Counted from the stretch's first letter, positions 56,560 through 64,000 are shown. The stretch is 64,000 nucleotides of DNA from Candidatus Paceibacterota bacterium (GCA_035452965.1 DAOTCE010000012.1:62001-126000); one strand, 5' to 3'. Translations and numbers: made by a program. Notes: generated by a model not told the origin, from the letters alone.

Positions 56560-56662
56560 CCGTAGGTTCACTCTGATAACCCACTGGCGTCTCGGAAGAT
56601 ACGCAAGTTCCCCTCCCCAGGCAGCCTCGAAATCAGCATAAGTAACTGCTCCACCAAGACTT

Positions 56663-57118
56663 ATGACGCTTTCGGGAGCCAGCCAGCGACTTCCAGACCC
56701 AGTGGTCGCGCAGGAGCATCCGCGTCGCAACAGCTATCTGCTGCAGCGGAAGAAGGACAGGGTCATTCTGATTACCAACGGACATTTTGCCGGCTGCCCG
56801 GATCACGCATGGTTGCCCCGCCTGGAATTGCTGACGCGCACCCTCGACGCCGTAGAGGAATGTTTCCGTCGCGGCGAGGATTTCGACATCACAGTGGACG
56901 ACGGCCGGCCGATCAACGGCCACTGGCGCGTAGTGAAACCGAGCGAGAAGGAGTGGATTTCGCACAAAGGCACAGTCGTTGGTAGATGCCGCTGGCACCA
57001 AACACGCCTGTGTTACGCGGGCGCGCCCCGACGCTCTCCGGACCGGGCGTCAACACTGGCATCGGCAGTTTTGCCGATACCCGCCCTGTGCGATTCTGCT
57101 ACACTGAGCCAGTTCTAA
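56663..57118 (+). CDS. Hypothetical protein
   Basis: 151 residues, divergent from mraZ. The central part looks like a folded domain (RRNSYLLQRKKDRVILITNG, then ELLTRTLDAVEECFRRGEDF and ITVDDGRPINGHWRVVKPSE), while the last 40 residues are low-complexity and may not be real. I do not recognise the family. It ends 34 bases before the PEP-CTERM gene. Confidence 0.55.
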   Translation: MTLSGASQRLPDPVVAQEHPRRNSYLLQRKKDRVILITNGHFAGCPDHAWLPRLELLTRTLDAVEECFRRGEDFDITVDDGRPINGHWRVVKPSEKEWISHKGTVVGRCRWHQTRLCYAGAPRRSPDRASTLASAVLPIPALCDSATLSQF

Positions 57119-57152
57119 TGCAAATGGCTTAAGCACTATCTACTGGCTAACT

Positions 57153-57992
57153 ATGAAGCGAATCATCTCCCTCCTTGCAGTGCTAACCCTTGTTGGCGCC
57201 ACGGTGGCCATCGGTCAAATCAACTACAGTGGTGGAACCTACTCTGAGAATTTTGACACCATCTTAAACACTGATGGAAACGGAACCACCATGTCCGGCG
57301 TGGGAAGTGTTGGCGCACAGGATGCCATTCCCACACTCACCACCTGGCGAGCCGCCAGGGTGGGTGGTACAGGCACGGGCACCTTTGCCCTGTTCGCTGA
57401 TTGGGGCGGTTCAGGGACCGGGAGATTATATTCGTACGGGACCACCGCCGGCTCGCCTATTTACTACGAACGAGCGTTGGGCAGCGTTGGGTCTGGCACC
57501 ACTATACCTGGGTTTGGCACCTATTTCATCAATGCCTCGGCGGAAACCTACGCGTCCCTTACCTTCAATTTCGACCGTGAAGTGTGGCGCAACCAAAGTG
57601 CCGCTGCGGATCAAAGCCTGACCTTCTCTTATGGGCTTCTGTCCGGGGGCGGTGGAATTACAGCCGATAACTTTCTCACCAGTGCTGGCATGACCGCTTA
57701 TCCCGCCCTCAATGCGACTTCTCCGGCCGCCCTTGGAGGCGTAGCTTCTGCCGGCCGCGATGGGAATGCCGAGCCCTACAAAGCCCATGTGTCAGCAACT
57801 ATCACTGGCATAAGTTGGGCCCCCGGCGACACGCTGTTCATCCGGTGGAGCGATGCGGACGACACGGGCACCGATGCCGGCATATCGATTGATAACCTGA
57901 CTTTGGTCGCGGTCGTCCCCGAGCCTTCCTGCGGCCTCTTGCTTGGTTTGGGGGTTGCCGCCCTGGCTCTCCTGCGCCGCAACAGCCGCTAA
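57153..57992 (+). CDS. PEP-CTERM sorting-domain protein
   Basis: 279 residues with a signal peptide ending AIGQ. The body is a Gly/Thr/Ser-rich beta-sandwich (ENFDTILNTDGNGTTMSGVG, and near the end ADDTGTDAGISIDNLTLVAV), typical of outer-surface PEP-CTERM proteins. The C-terminus has the full sorting signal: VPEP, a hydrophobic span (CGLLLGLGVAALALL) and RRNSR. Exosortase cleaves at this signal during export to the surface or biofilm matrix. No exosortase gene is in the window. Confidence 0.92.
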   Translation: MKRIISLLAVLTLVGATVAIGQINYSGGTYSENFDTILNTDGNGTTMSGVGSVGAQDAIPTLTTWRAARVGGTGTGTFALFADWGGSGTGRLYSYGTTAGSPIYYERALGSVGSGTTIPGFGTYFINASAETYASLTFNFDREVWRNQSAAADQSLTFSYGLLSGGGGITADNFLTSAGMTAYPALNATSPAALGGVASAGRDGNAEPYKAHVSATITGISWAPGDTLFIRWSDADDTGTDAGISIDNLTLVAVVPEPSCGLLLGLGVAALALLRRNSR

Positions 57993-58223
57993 CTTCCCGC
58001 GTTCACGTCGCCGGCAAGGGGCAGCCTCCATCGAAATGCCGGACGTTTAGGGCGAGCGCTCGCAAACTCAACGGTGTGCGAGCCGTCAACTGACTCGGCA
58101 CACCGGCTGGGGCTGGCCGGCGAAAGTCTGCACCATCAGCCGGTCTTGCGGGAGACGCGTGCGTCCAGAGGCAATTCCCGCAGCGTGAAAGGACCGACGA
58201 GCGGTAACGCCAGCCTGGCGAGG

Positions 58224-58985
58224 CTAGGTGAGCAGCCGGACCTCAATGAAGGACTCGTCATCAAAAACCTCCGGGGTCACCGGTCGTGCGGGAATCGGCT
58301 TCTTGAAGATGATCTCGGCCATGACGAAGCCGGGCTTGGCCAGCCACTCGGGGTGGGCGCATCGGACGAATCGGTTCCAGATGAGCGTGCCGTAACCATC
58401 CATGCCGAAGCAGGCCAAAAAATCACAACCCAGGCCAGGCACGCGGTTGACGCGCAGAAAGAAGGCGATTGTGGACTTGCGCTTCGGGTCCGCCTTGACC
58501 GCCTCGACCCCAACGTGGTGTATCTGAATCTCCGCGCAGCAGTACTCGTAAACCTCGATGTCCTCCCAGAACTCCGGGTCTTTCACCCGGAGGCGGCTAG
58601 CCCCGTAGGGCGACAGGATTATGCGTTTGCGTGTGCAGTACTTGAAGTAGCGCCCGAGGGCTTTGAAGAGCGCGGCCTCCAGCTCCGTCTTGGCCGCGCG
58701 GATGATCTTCCGGCGCCGCCGCATGGTGCCGCCCGAATCGTCCAGCGGGGGGCGGGTGGGCAAGATTAGCAGATCGGTGGGCTGCAATGGTGGAAAAGCC
58801 GACAGCGGCCGCTCGTCGTTCGGGTATAGGTAAATGGTGGTGCCAAACTCGTAGCCCAGTCGGGGCAGCGGCGTGGTCAGCTCGCAAAACGCGATGCCAT
58901 CCCGCCCCTTGAACAGCTTGGCATCCTCGTCGGCGGGAGCGTTAGAGTAGGTGAGTCGGAGGAAGCGACCGATGTGATCCGCCAT
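58224..58985 (-). CDS. Hypothetical protein, divergent from Ubl operon
   Basis: 253 residues from the ATG at 58985, with AGGGTGG just upstream. The sequence is well folded in appearance (FGTTIYLYPNDERPLSAFPP, RRRRKIIRAAKTELEAALFK, then GMDGYGTLIWNRFVRCAHPE) with several Cys but no known motif. It is divergent from the ubiquitin-like operon, about 220 bases from the first possible gene, so a functional link is possible but unproven. Confidence 0.65.
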   Translation of the reverse strand: MADHIGRFLRLTYSNAPADEDAKLFKGRDGIAFCELTTPLPRLGYEFGTTIYLYPNDERPLSAFPPLQPTDLLILPTRPPLDDSGGTMRRRRKIIRAAKTELEAALFKALGRYFKYCTRKRIILSPYGASRLRVKDPEFWEDIEVYEYCCAEIQIHHVGVEAVKADPKRKSTIAFFLRVNRVPGLGCDFLACFGMDGYGTLIWNRFVRCAHPEWLAKPGFVMAEIIFKKPIPARPVTPEVFDDESFIEVRLLT

Positions 58986-59206
58986 CCCACCCTGGGTTGG
59001 AAGGGGCACTTGCATGCGCCCAGGTTACCCGCGGAGGTGGGCACCCGTCACGTACTTTCGCAGATAAATGATCCGGAAAGCAAATTCGCGCCCAACTTTT
59101 CGCGGCGAAACTCCAATTCAAGCCGAACCGCCGGGTTCCAGCGAAAGACATTTCGAAACAAGGAGACGCGCGAAAACGCGGCGTCGTATCATGGGCGGCA
59201 CGCTGA
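58986..59206. promoter_or_regulatory. Divergent promoter region of the Ubl locus
   Basis: Separates the minus-strand hypothetical gene from the plus-strand operon and should contain both promoters. I see no clear consensus boxes. Confidence 0.4.
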
Positions 59207-59503
59207 ATGAACGCGCAGTCGAAGAAATTCCAACCGCCGACGCGGTGCCTCGTTGGGTGTGCCCGAGGGGAGTTTCAGGAGACATTCCTTCGCGCGCGGA
59301 GGAGCGCGGTGCAGAAACTGCCGTGCCTGCCGGCGAAAATGCGCGCACACGCGCGGGTGGGGAAAAGGATGTTGCGCGTCATGGTCACGCGCTCCCTGTG
59401 CGGTAAAATTCACTCGCAACTTGAGCGGTGCCGCGGCCAGGCCGCAGCAACCGCAGAACAGATGCAGCGGCGGCGAGTCCGCCAACGACGAACACGATTA
59501 TGA
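59207..59503 (+). CDS. Possible small basic protein at head of Ubl operon
   Basis: 98 codons. Its TGA overlaps the ATG of the next gene (ATGA), the same coupling used throughout this operon, and third positions are GC-rich as in neighbouring genes. The product is Cys- and Arg-rich (CLPAKMRAHARVGKRML, then SLCGKIHSQLERCRGQ). No family is recognised. Other frames overlap it, so it is a weak call. Confidence 0.35.
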   Translation: MNAQSKKFQPPTRCLVGCARGEFQETFLRARRSAVQKLPCLPAKMRAHARVGKRMLRVMVTRSLCGKIHSQLERCRGQAAATAEQMQRRRVRQRRTRL

Positions 59504-60126
59504 CAAATGAGTCGCAGCAAGTCCAGTTGATAGTGGAGGAGGTCGGCTCCCAGCTGGCGCGGGGCGGGGCAGGCTGTGCACCCGAGCGTGGTACGCCTGT
59601 GCCGGGGGCGCTCGCGCTTCCGCCAGGCCTGGCCTGGCTCCAGTCGGGCGCCGGGGGCATCCCCCGGATTTCCACTTCGCCGCCAGGCGACGCGGAGAAT
59701 GCGGTGCTCATCGAGCAGGTCGCTCAGGGGTGGCAGACCCGGCTGTTGCTGGTCGCCGCGAGATCCGGCCGCGTCCACGTCAACGGCCTGCCCGCGCCGC
59801 GGTTCAGCCTGCTCAAGGAGCGGGATACGTTGCGGCTGGATGGGGATAGCCTGGTCCATGTGACGGTCTTCAACCGGCCGGTGATCGGTCCCGCCCCTGC
59901 CGCATCGCTCGGCTCGGAGTGTCCCGTCTGCCGGGTGCGCTTCGCCGCATCCATCCGGTGCTATATCTGTGCCTGCGGCAACCCGACGCACTTTGAAGAA
60001 GGTGGCGACGACTGTCTGCAGTGCGCGCTGTTGCGGGTCCGGTCCGGGTGCCCCTACTGCGGGCGTCCGATGGTGCTCGAGCCCGGCTACACCTACTTGC
60101 CGGAAGGACTCCATGAATCGCTTTAA
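59500..60126 (+). CDS. FHA-like / RING-like zinc protein, candidate E3
   Basis: 208 residues from the ATG at 59500. Residues about 65-130 look like a forkhead-associated domain (SGRVHVNGLPAPRFSLLKER, then DTLRLDGDSLVHVTVFNRP). Residues 141-187 hold a dense metal-binding cluster: Cys141, 144, 154, 157, 159, His164, Cys172, 175, 184, 187, with a CPVC start and a CPYCGRPMVLEP end, which resembles a RING or other binuclear treble-clef finger. Next to E1- and E2-like genes, this suggests a ligase (E3) that recognises substrates, perhaps phosphorylated ones, through the FHA-like part. Its last 14 bases overlap the E1 gene. Function is inferred. Confidence 0.7.
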   Translation: MTNESQQVQLIVEEVGSQLARGGAGCAPERGTPVPGALALPPGLAWLQSGAGGIPRISTSPPGDAENAVLIEQVAQGWQTRLLLVAARSGRVHVNGLPAPRFSLLKERDTLRLDGDSLVHVTVFNRPVIGPAPAASLGSECPVCRVRFAASIRCYICACGNPTHFEEGGDDCLQCALLRVRSGCPYCGRPMVLEPGYTYLPEGLHESL

Positions 60127-61357
60127 TCAATTTCGGGAGTGCCTGCTGGGCGGTCGGCGCGGCCTGGCGCGCCTGGCGCCTCTGGCCGCTCGGCTGCCGG
60201 CGTTTGTCGGCGGTCGCGGCGACGCGGTGGACATCCTGCGCGGCTTGCGCGTGGCGGTGGTGGGGCTGGGGAGCGTCGGCATGCGGATTGCCGAACACTT
60301 CGCGCGCCTGCAGGTGGCGGAGCTGTGGCTGGTGGATCCGCGGCGCTGCAAGCCGGAGAGCATGCTGACTCATCCCATCACCCGGCTCATGGACCTGCCC
60401 AAGGCCACTTTTGCAGCCCGGCTCTGCAAGAGAATCAGCCCCCGGACACGGGTCTTCGCGTTTGTCGGCCTGGTCCAGGACCTCTGGCTGGATGCCTTTG
60501 CCGATGCGCATCTCTGTGTCATGGCCACCGACAACCTGGCGGCCGAAGTCGAATTCGGCCGTCGCTGCCTGTCCCTGGGAAAACGCCTGGTGCACGCCGC
60601 TTTGCACGGCGACACCCTGACTGTTCAAGTCCGCGTCTATGACAACGCGGACGGTCAGGGTCCCTGCCCGGCGTGCTCCTTTGGCGCAACGGAATGGCAA
60701 TTACTGGCCGAGCAGGTGCAGTTCAGCTGTGACGGCAGCGCATCGGCCAGCCCCGCGCCGCGTATTTCCGCTCCCCCCACAATCAGCACAAGCAGCTTGT
60801 GCTCGCAGGCTTCGGACCTCGCGCTTAACCAATCGCTCCGTCTGGCGCTCGGGCTCGGCGAGGCGGTCGGGGACACCATAGTGGAATATTGCGGCTTCAC
60901 TAATCGCATGCTGACTTCGCGCCTGGTGCGCAATCCCGATTGTCGCGGCGAACATGTCCGCTTCGCTCTGGTCCGGGCGCGCGCGCCGTTGCGCAGCTAC
61001 TCTTTTGCCCGGCTGGCGAGTGAATTCCTGGCGCCCCCAGGCGACCGCTCGGCAACGCTGACGGTGGGTGGCGTGGACTGGATCGAGCGCGGGCTTTGCG
61101 GCTGCGCTGAGCCTCCTCCCGTCCAGCGCTTCGTGTCGGCCGGCCGCGGCACGGCGGGGCGTTGTGGGCGCTGTCGGACGCTTATTCACACTCAGCCGTT
61201 CACTTCGCACCAAACCATACCGGCCTCAATGCTCGGCCCCGTTGCCGCCGTTCCGCTCGGATTGCTGGGCGTGCGCAAGAGTCCGTTCGTCCTCCTGCGC
61301 GGCGCTGACGCGGCCGTTCTTGTCCAAGACCCCCGCCGGGTTTTGCCCCTGCCATGA
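60113..61357 (+). CDS. ThiF/E1-like activating enzyme
   Basis: 414 residues. The ATG at 60113 overlaps the previous gene and has GGAAGGA just upstream. The adenylation fold shows in VAVVGLGSVGMRIAEHFARL (nucleotide loop), ELWLVDPRRC (the acidic ligand) and LPKATFAARLCKRISP (the Lys/Arg helix). CVMATDNLAAEVEFGRRCLS matches the E1 crossover region. A CPAC pair near residue 185 and CGRC near 360 could bind zinc as in other ThiF proteins. It should adenylate the C-terminal Gly of the ubiquitin-like protein encoded at 62810 and pass it to the E2 encoded next door. Its stop overlaps the E2 start. Confidence 0.85.
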   Translation: MNRFNQFRECLLGGRRGLARLAPLAARLPAFVGGRGDAVDILRGLRVAVVGLGSVGMRIAEHFARLQVAELWLVDPRRCKPESMLTHPITRLMDLPKATFAARLCKRISPRTRVFAFVGLVQDLWLDAFADAHLCVMATDNLAAEVEFGRRCLSLGKRLVHAALHGDTLTVQVRVYDNADGQGPCPACSFGATEWQLLAEQVQFSCDGSASASPAPRISAPPTISTSSLCSQASDLALNQSLRLALGLGEAVGDTIVEYCGFTNRMLTSRLVRNPDCRGEHVRFALVRARAPLRSYSFARLASEFLAPPGDRSATLTVGGVDWIERGLCGCAEPPPVQRFVSAGRGTAGRCGRCRTLIHTQPFTSHQTIPASMLGPVAAVPLGLLGVRKSPFVLLRGADAAVLVQDPRRVLPLP

Positions 61358-61992
61358 AAGCCAAATCCTCTCCCGCAAGCATCACCCTCGATCCGGCCTC
61401 GCTCGCGCAGGTGCAGCTTGGGGCCCGCCACACGGCCATGCTCGATGCTGCCCGGTTGGAATGTGGTGGCAATGCCCCCTGGCGTCATCGCAAGCAGGCA
61501 GAGGCGCTTGAGCTGTGCCGGCTGGCTGAGGCCAGCGGGCGCATGGTCATTGGTCAGATTGATCTCCGCGTGGAAATCCGCGTGGACCTGCTGCTGCAAG
61601 TGACCGTGGCCTGCCTGCCAAATCCCTCCGAGCCACCGGTGGTGGCGGAGGCTGCGCGCCTGGGGGTGACCTACCGAGAGGAGGCCGTCGTGCTCCCGCA
61701 GCCCGGTTTCTCCTTCGTGCAGATCCTGGCGCCGCAGCAGGTGTGGAGTCCCAGCGTGAGCTCGGGACTGGTCCAGGCATTGTGCCTGGGCACCAAGCTG
61801 CCCGCCGGCATCCCGCTGCGGGAGATCATCCTGATGACCTACGGTGCGCTGACGATGATGAGTACCCAGATGGATCCCGCCAATTCGGCGGGCGTCCTAA
61901 ACGTAGCAGCCGCGGAATGGTTCCAGCGAAACCCGTCCTGGATTCCCTTGTCAAACGCCCCATTTCTCAAACCTGCCGAGGCATCCGTATGA
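61354..61992 (+). CDS. UBC/E2-like conjugating enzyme
   Basis: 212 residues, ATGA-overlapped on both sides. The arrangement is E2-like: N-terminal helices, a strand-rich centre (VDLLLQVTVACLPNP), then VWSPSVSSGLVQALCLGTKL, where Cys144 sits like the E2 active-site cysteine after the H/W-x-P-N-V turn. The following IILMTYGALTMM helix and DPANSAGVLNVAAAEWF correspond to the conserved dP-N-x-AA-x-x-W tail of E2 folds. It would accept the ubiquitin-like protein as a thioester. Similarity is judged by eye and is remote. Confidence 0.7.
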   Translation: MKAKSSPASITLDPASLAQVQLGARHTAMLDAARLECGGNAPWRHRKQAEALELCRLAEASGRMVIGQIDLRVEIRVDLLLQVTVACLPNPSEPPVVAEAARLGVTYREEAVVLPQPGFSFVQILAPQQVWSPSVSSGLVQALCLGTKLPAGIPLREIILMTYGALTMMSTQMDPANSAGVLNVAAAEWFQRNPSWIPLSNAPFLKPAEASV

Positions 61993-62783
61993 ACTTCGCC
62001 GCTACCCCAACGCTGCAACGCGCCCCAAAACGGTGGGCCCAGGCCCTCGTCAAACTCGGCTTCTCTCCCGCCGGCGGCGTATGGCGCCGAAAGGAGATGC
62101 TCGCTCGCATTGAGCCAGATTGGCTGATTCTGGAGACGGCGCACCTTTCCTGCAAGGCACGCCAAAGCAATCCCGCCCCCGGGCACCGCGGCCTTTGGAA
62201 GCGAGTCGCCTGCAAACACGACCAGATGCTGGCGTTCGAGATTCCCGCCGCCCTTATAGCCGATGGCGCTGAGCCAGACGAAACTATGGACGCTGGCGAA
62301 GACCTGGCGGGGGCGCTCGTCGAATGGGCCCTGGCCAGCGCCAACGGCAATATCCCGAGGGGGTGGCAGCCTCCAGGCGCCGAGCTTATATCCGCCTGGC
62401 TCCCGCCGGGGGCCTTGACGGTCCAGGCAGGCGGCCTGGTCCGCCAGGGCGAGTCGTTGCTGGGGCCCGACCGTTGGGCTCTGCGCTTCCCTATTCTGCC
62501 ATCCGTTCCAGCGGAACTTCCGCCAGACCGGCGGCGTGCCCTCGACCTGCTGGCGGCCGATGCGCAAAGCCAGTGCCGCATGATTCGCGTCGGATGGATG
62601 GAGCATCCCGACGGCGTGGCCCTGACGGCTGCGGTCGATTTTACCGGGGCGCCTCACGCGGAGTACTTATTTTTGACCGGCTTGGAAGGGCTGACGCAGG
62701 CCGTCGCCCGGCTCGTCGAAACGGCAAACCTCCTCGCAGACGCGACGGTGACGTTGCGGGCGCTGGAGGTTTGCCGCGTCTGA
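61989..62783 (+). CDS. Unknown protein of the Ubl operon
   Basis: 264 residues, starting inside the E2 stop. Two similar halves may be present: each has a domain start with a Trp/Gly-rich strand (LGFSPAGGVWRRKEMLARIE, and MIRVGWMEHPDGVALTAAVD) and a helical end (GLTQAVARLVETANLLADAT). I do not recognise the family. Position between E2 and Ubl makes it a core component, perhaps an adaptor or substrate selector. Confidence 0.65.
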   Translation: MNFAATPTLQRAPKRWAQALVKLGFSPAGGVWRRKEMLARIEPDWLILETAHLSCKARQSNPAPGHRGLWKRVACKHDQMLAFEIPAALIADGAEPDETMDAGEDLAGALVEWALASANGNIPRGWQPPGAELISAWLPPGALTVQAGGLVRQGESLLGPDRWALRFPILPSVPAELPPDRRRALDLLAADAQSQCRMIRVGWMEHPDGVALTAAVDFTGAPHAEYLFLTGLEGLTQAVARLVETANLLADATVTLRALEVCRV

Positions 62784-62809
62784 AACCACAAAAATAGAAA
62801 GGAATAACG

Positions 62810-63124
62810 ATGATCGACACCACTGAACCGTTGGCGGTTGCGCCGCGTCGGCGCGATGGCCCCTTCCGATTCCACGCCCGTGACGTGACCGGAAGCTATA
62901 GGATGGAAATCACGGATGTTCAGCGCGGCACGCCTTCCGGCGCCGTTGCGCAGTCGCTGGCATTCCGCATGGATCTGCCGACGAATGTGCCATGGTCTCT
63001 GCGCAATGACCGGACCGGCGTGTGGCTGCGCGACGATGTCGCCCTCGACGAACAGGTCAAGGACGACGCGGAAGCCCAGTTGACGCTCACTCCCAAGACG
63101 CATTTGGGGGGCCACAGGGGCTGA
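62810..63124 (+). CDS. Ubiquitin-like protein with C-terminal Gly-Gly
   Basis: 104 residues with a strong AAAGGA ribosome site 8 bases upstream. The sequence is beta-grasp-like (SYRMEITDVQRGTPSG, then VWLRDDVALDEQV and AQLTLTPKTHLGG) and ends LGG-HRG, so Gly100-Gly101 would be exposed after removal of three residues. A final strand followed by a flexible LGG tail is the ubiquitin/Ubl hallmark. Processing by a peptidase is needed before E1 activation. The strong ribosome site suggests it is made in excess over the enzymes. Confidence 0.78.
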   Translation: MIDTTEPLAVAPRRRDGPFRFHARDVTGSYRMEITDVQRGTPSGAVAQSLAFRMDLPTNVPWSLRNDRTGVWLRDDVALDEQVKDDAEAQLTLTPKTHLGGHRG

Positions 63125-63197
63125 GGGAAACAAAGGGGACCAGGCGGGGCGGCCTCACCGACGGGCCGCTCCCGCCTCGGTCTCCCTCCCCAACATC

Positions 63198-63500
63198 GTG
63201 AATCACCACATTTGGCCAAGGGTAGTCGGCCGCGGCGGCCACACGACGTGCCCGCGCGTGTCGTTGGTGACTTGCCATGTCGCCTGGCGCGCCGCTTTCG
63301 TGGCCTCGCGTTTGCATACCGGCCCGGCCGCGCCGGGCCACTCCGGTCGGAAGCCCGATTGGCTGGCGCGTATGGCTCAGCGTCACGGGTGGTTCCGGGT
63401 CCTGCTGCACTTGGCTGCGCTTGCCCGCACGAGGCGCAACTTCCGGTGGCACTTGAAATGCATCTGGCGCGAAATTCATGAATCCCCCACCACAAAGTAG
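63198..63500 (+). CDS. Possible small basic protein after Ubl gene
   Basis: 100 codons from GTG, ending 23 bases inside the next gene. Third positions are very GC-rich and the C-terminal half reads like a Trp/Arg-rich helix (RHGWFRVLLHLAALARTRRN), but there is no ribosome site and no family. The alternative is that 63125-63477 is non-coding. Confidence 0.35.
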   Translation: MNHHIWPRVVGRGGHTTCPRVSLVTCHVAWRAAFVASRLHTGPAAPGHSGRKPDWLARMAQRHGWFRVLLHLAALARTRRNFRWHLKCIWREIHESPTTK

Positions 63501-64000
63501 TTTTTGCCAGCTCTGCATGCCGCACCAGCTCGAAGTCCTGGTGCGCGCGGAGGCGTCAGGCCCGCCGCTTGCGCGCGAACCCGTGCGAGTGGCGGACGTG
63601 TCCGAGGCTGTGAGTGAGGTCTGGCGCGACCAGTGCTTGCGGCGCGGCCACCCTGATCAGCCCTTGGCGAATCTTCCGGTCGTCCTGCTGCCGACCTTTT
63701 CCACCGCCGATGAGCGTGGGCGATGCAGCGGGTTTGAGCTCGAGGTGCACTTGCCCAATGGAAATGTAGGACGCCAGAAATTCGGCCTGAAATCCCTGCG
63801 CCCGGTTGCCGTCCGCGCGGCGGAGAGATTGTTGCGGGCCGGGATCCTCGGTGAGGGCACGCACTACTACTACGAACTGGCGGTCGTGAAAGACCAGACA
63901 CCTGCGGCCTCGCCCCCCGCCCACGCTCCCGCGTTTTCGCTGAAGGCAAGCACCCCGCCGCCTGCTTTCCTGCGGACGCCACTCCGGCCCTTGTTGCGGG
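63478..64000 (+). CDS. Ubl-operon protein, 3' partial (peptidase candidate)
   Basis: The frame is open from the ATG at 63478 to the window end, giving 174 residues; an in-frame stop lies shortly upstream so the start is fixed. It begins with a Cys pair (FCQLC), then a mixed alpha/beta stretch (ANLPVVLLPTFSTADERGRC, then FELEVHLPNGNVGRQKFGLK and RAAERLLRAGILGEGTHYYY), then a Pro/Ala-rich linker. The catalytic part must lie beyond the window. A JAB/MPN-type deconjugating peptidase would complete the system, but no JAMM motif is visible here, so this is a guess from context. Confidence 0.7.
   Translation, partial: MNPPPQSSFCQLCMPHQLEVLVRAEASGPPLAREPVRVADVSEAVSEVWRDQCLRRGHPDQPLANLPVVLLPTFSTADERGRCSGFELEVHLPNGNVGRQKFGLKSLRPVAVRAAERLLRAGILGEGTHYYYELAVVKDQTPAASPPAHAPAFSLKASTPPPAFLRTPLRPLLR

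Noticed and set aside
56304..56570. Chromosome origin (oriC)
   Set aside because: DnaA-like boxes are present, but no AT-rich unwinding region, dnaA, dnaN or skew evidence can be shown; the repeats are at least partly MraZ boxes.

Overview
The window is GC-rich and gene-dense. It most likely comes from a Verrucomicrobiota chromosome, Pedosphaera/Limisphaera-like (inference). The evidence is the mix of very large exported mosaics (LamG, Ig-like, FG-GAP, NHL, RCC1 and beta-helix modules, with a shared C-terminal module ending in YRLRP or YRIRVE), a PEP-CTERM protein, several sulfatases, an FGE-like protein, Tat-exported Gfo/Idh/MocA and sugar-isomerase-like proteins, and a SIMPL protein. I see no rRNA, tRNA, CRISPR array or insertion sequence.

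Layout. 0-9.2 kb: three exported repeat proteins on the plus strand (the first is cut by the window start), a frameshifted relic of a fourth, and a small exported protein. A large hairpin element follows. 9.8-10.6 kb: a two-gene nucleotidyltransferase module resembling a toxin-antitoxin pair. 10.5-20.4 kb: a polysaccharide-use region with two sulfatases, a GtaA-like protein, an ACS-family MFS transporter, an M48 membrane protease and an SGNH hydrolase. 21.3-26.6 kb: an FGE-like protein, an oxidoreductase, ApbE and a thioredoxin-like protein. 26.7-31.8 kb: a 1,715-residue Ig/LamG/beta-helix/RCC1 protein on the minus strand. 32.5-37.3 kb: a SIMPL protein, then topoisomerase III overlapping a XerC/D-type recombinase. 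37.9-46.2 kb: a sugar dehydrogenase, then a five-gene minus-strand operon for sugar metabolism that contains a CII-like regulator. 46.5-50.4 kb: phosphofructokinase, a nucleotide-sugar dehydrogenase and an Ala-rich exported repeat protein. 50.8-56.3 kb: a reduced division and cell-wall (dcw) operon on the minus strand, mraZ-ftsL-ftsI-ftsW-mraY, preceded by five 10-bp MraZ boxes. 56.6-59.0 kb: a small hypothetical gene, a PEP-CTERM protein and another hypothetical gene.

59.2-64.0 kb: the most striking locus, a tightly overlapping plus-strand operon that looks like a bacterial ubiquitin-like conjugation system. It encodes an FHA-like plus RING-like zinc protein (E3 candidate), a ThiF/E1 enzyme, a UBC/E2-like protein with an LCLG cysteine, an unrecognised 264-residue protein, and a 104-residue ubiquitin-like protein ending in LGG-HRG. 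A further gene runs off the window end and could be the partner peptidase. E1/E2/Ubl/JAB operons are known in bacteria, including the Bil antiphage system. The FHA-RING fusion and the unknown component are what I find unusual here.

Intergenic regions carry several tandem repeats with an 11-bp period, a 50-bp perfect palindrome and a 25-bp-stem hairpin.
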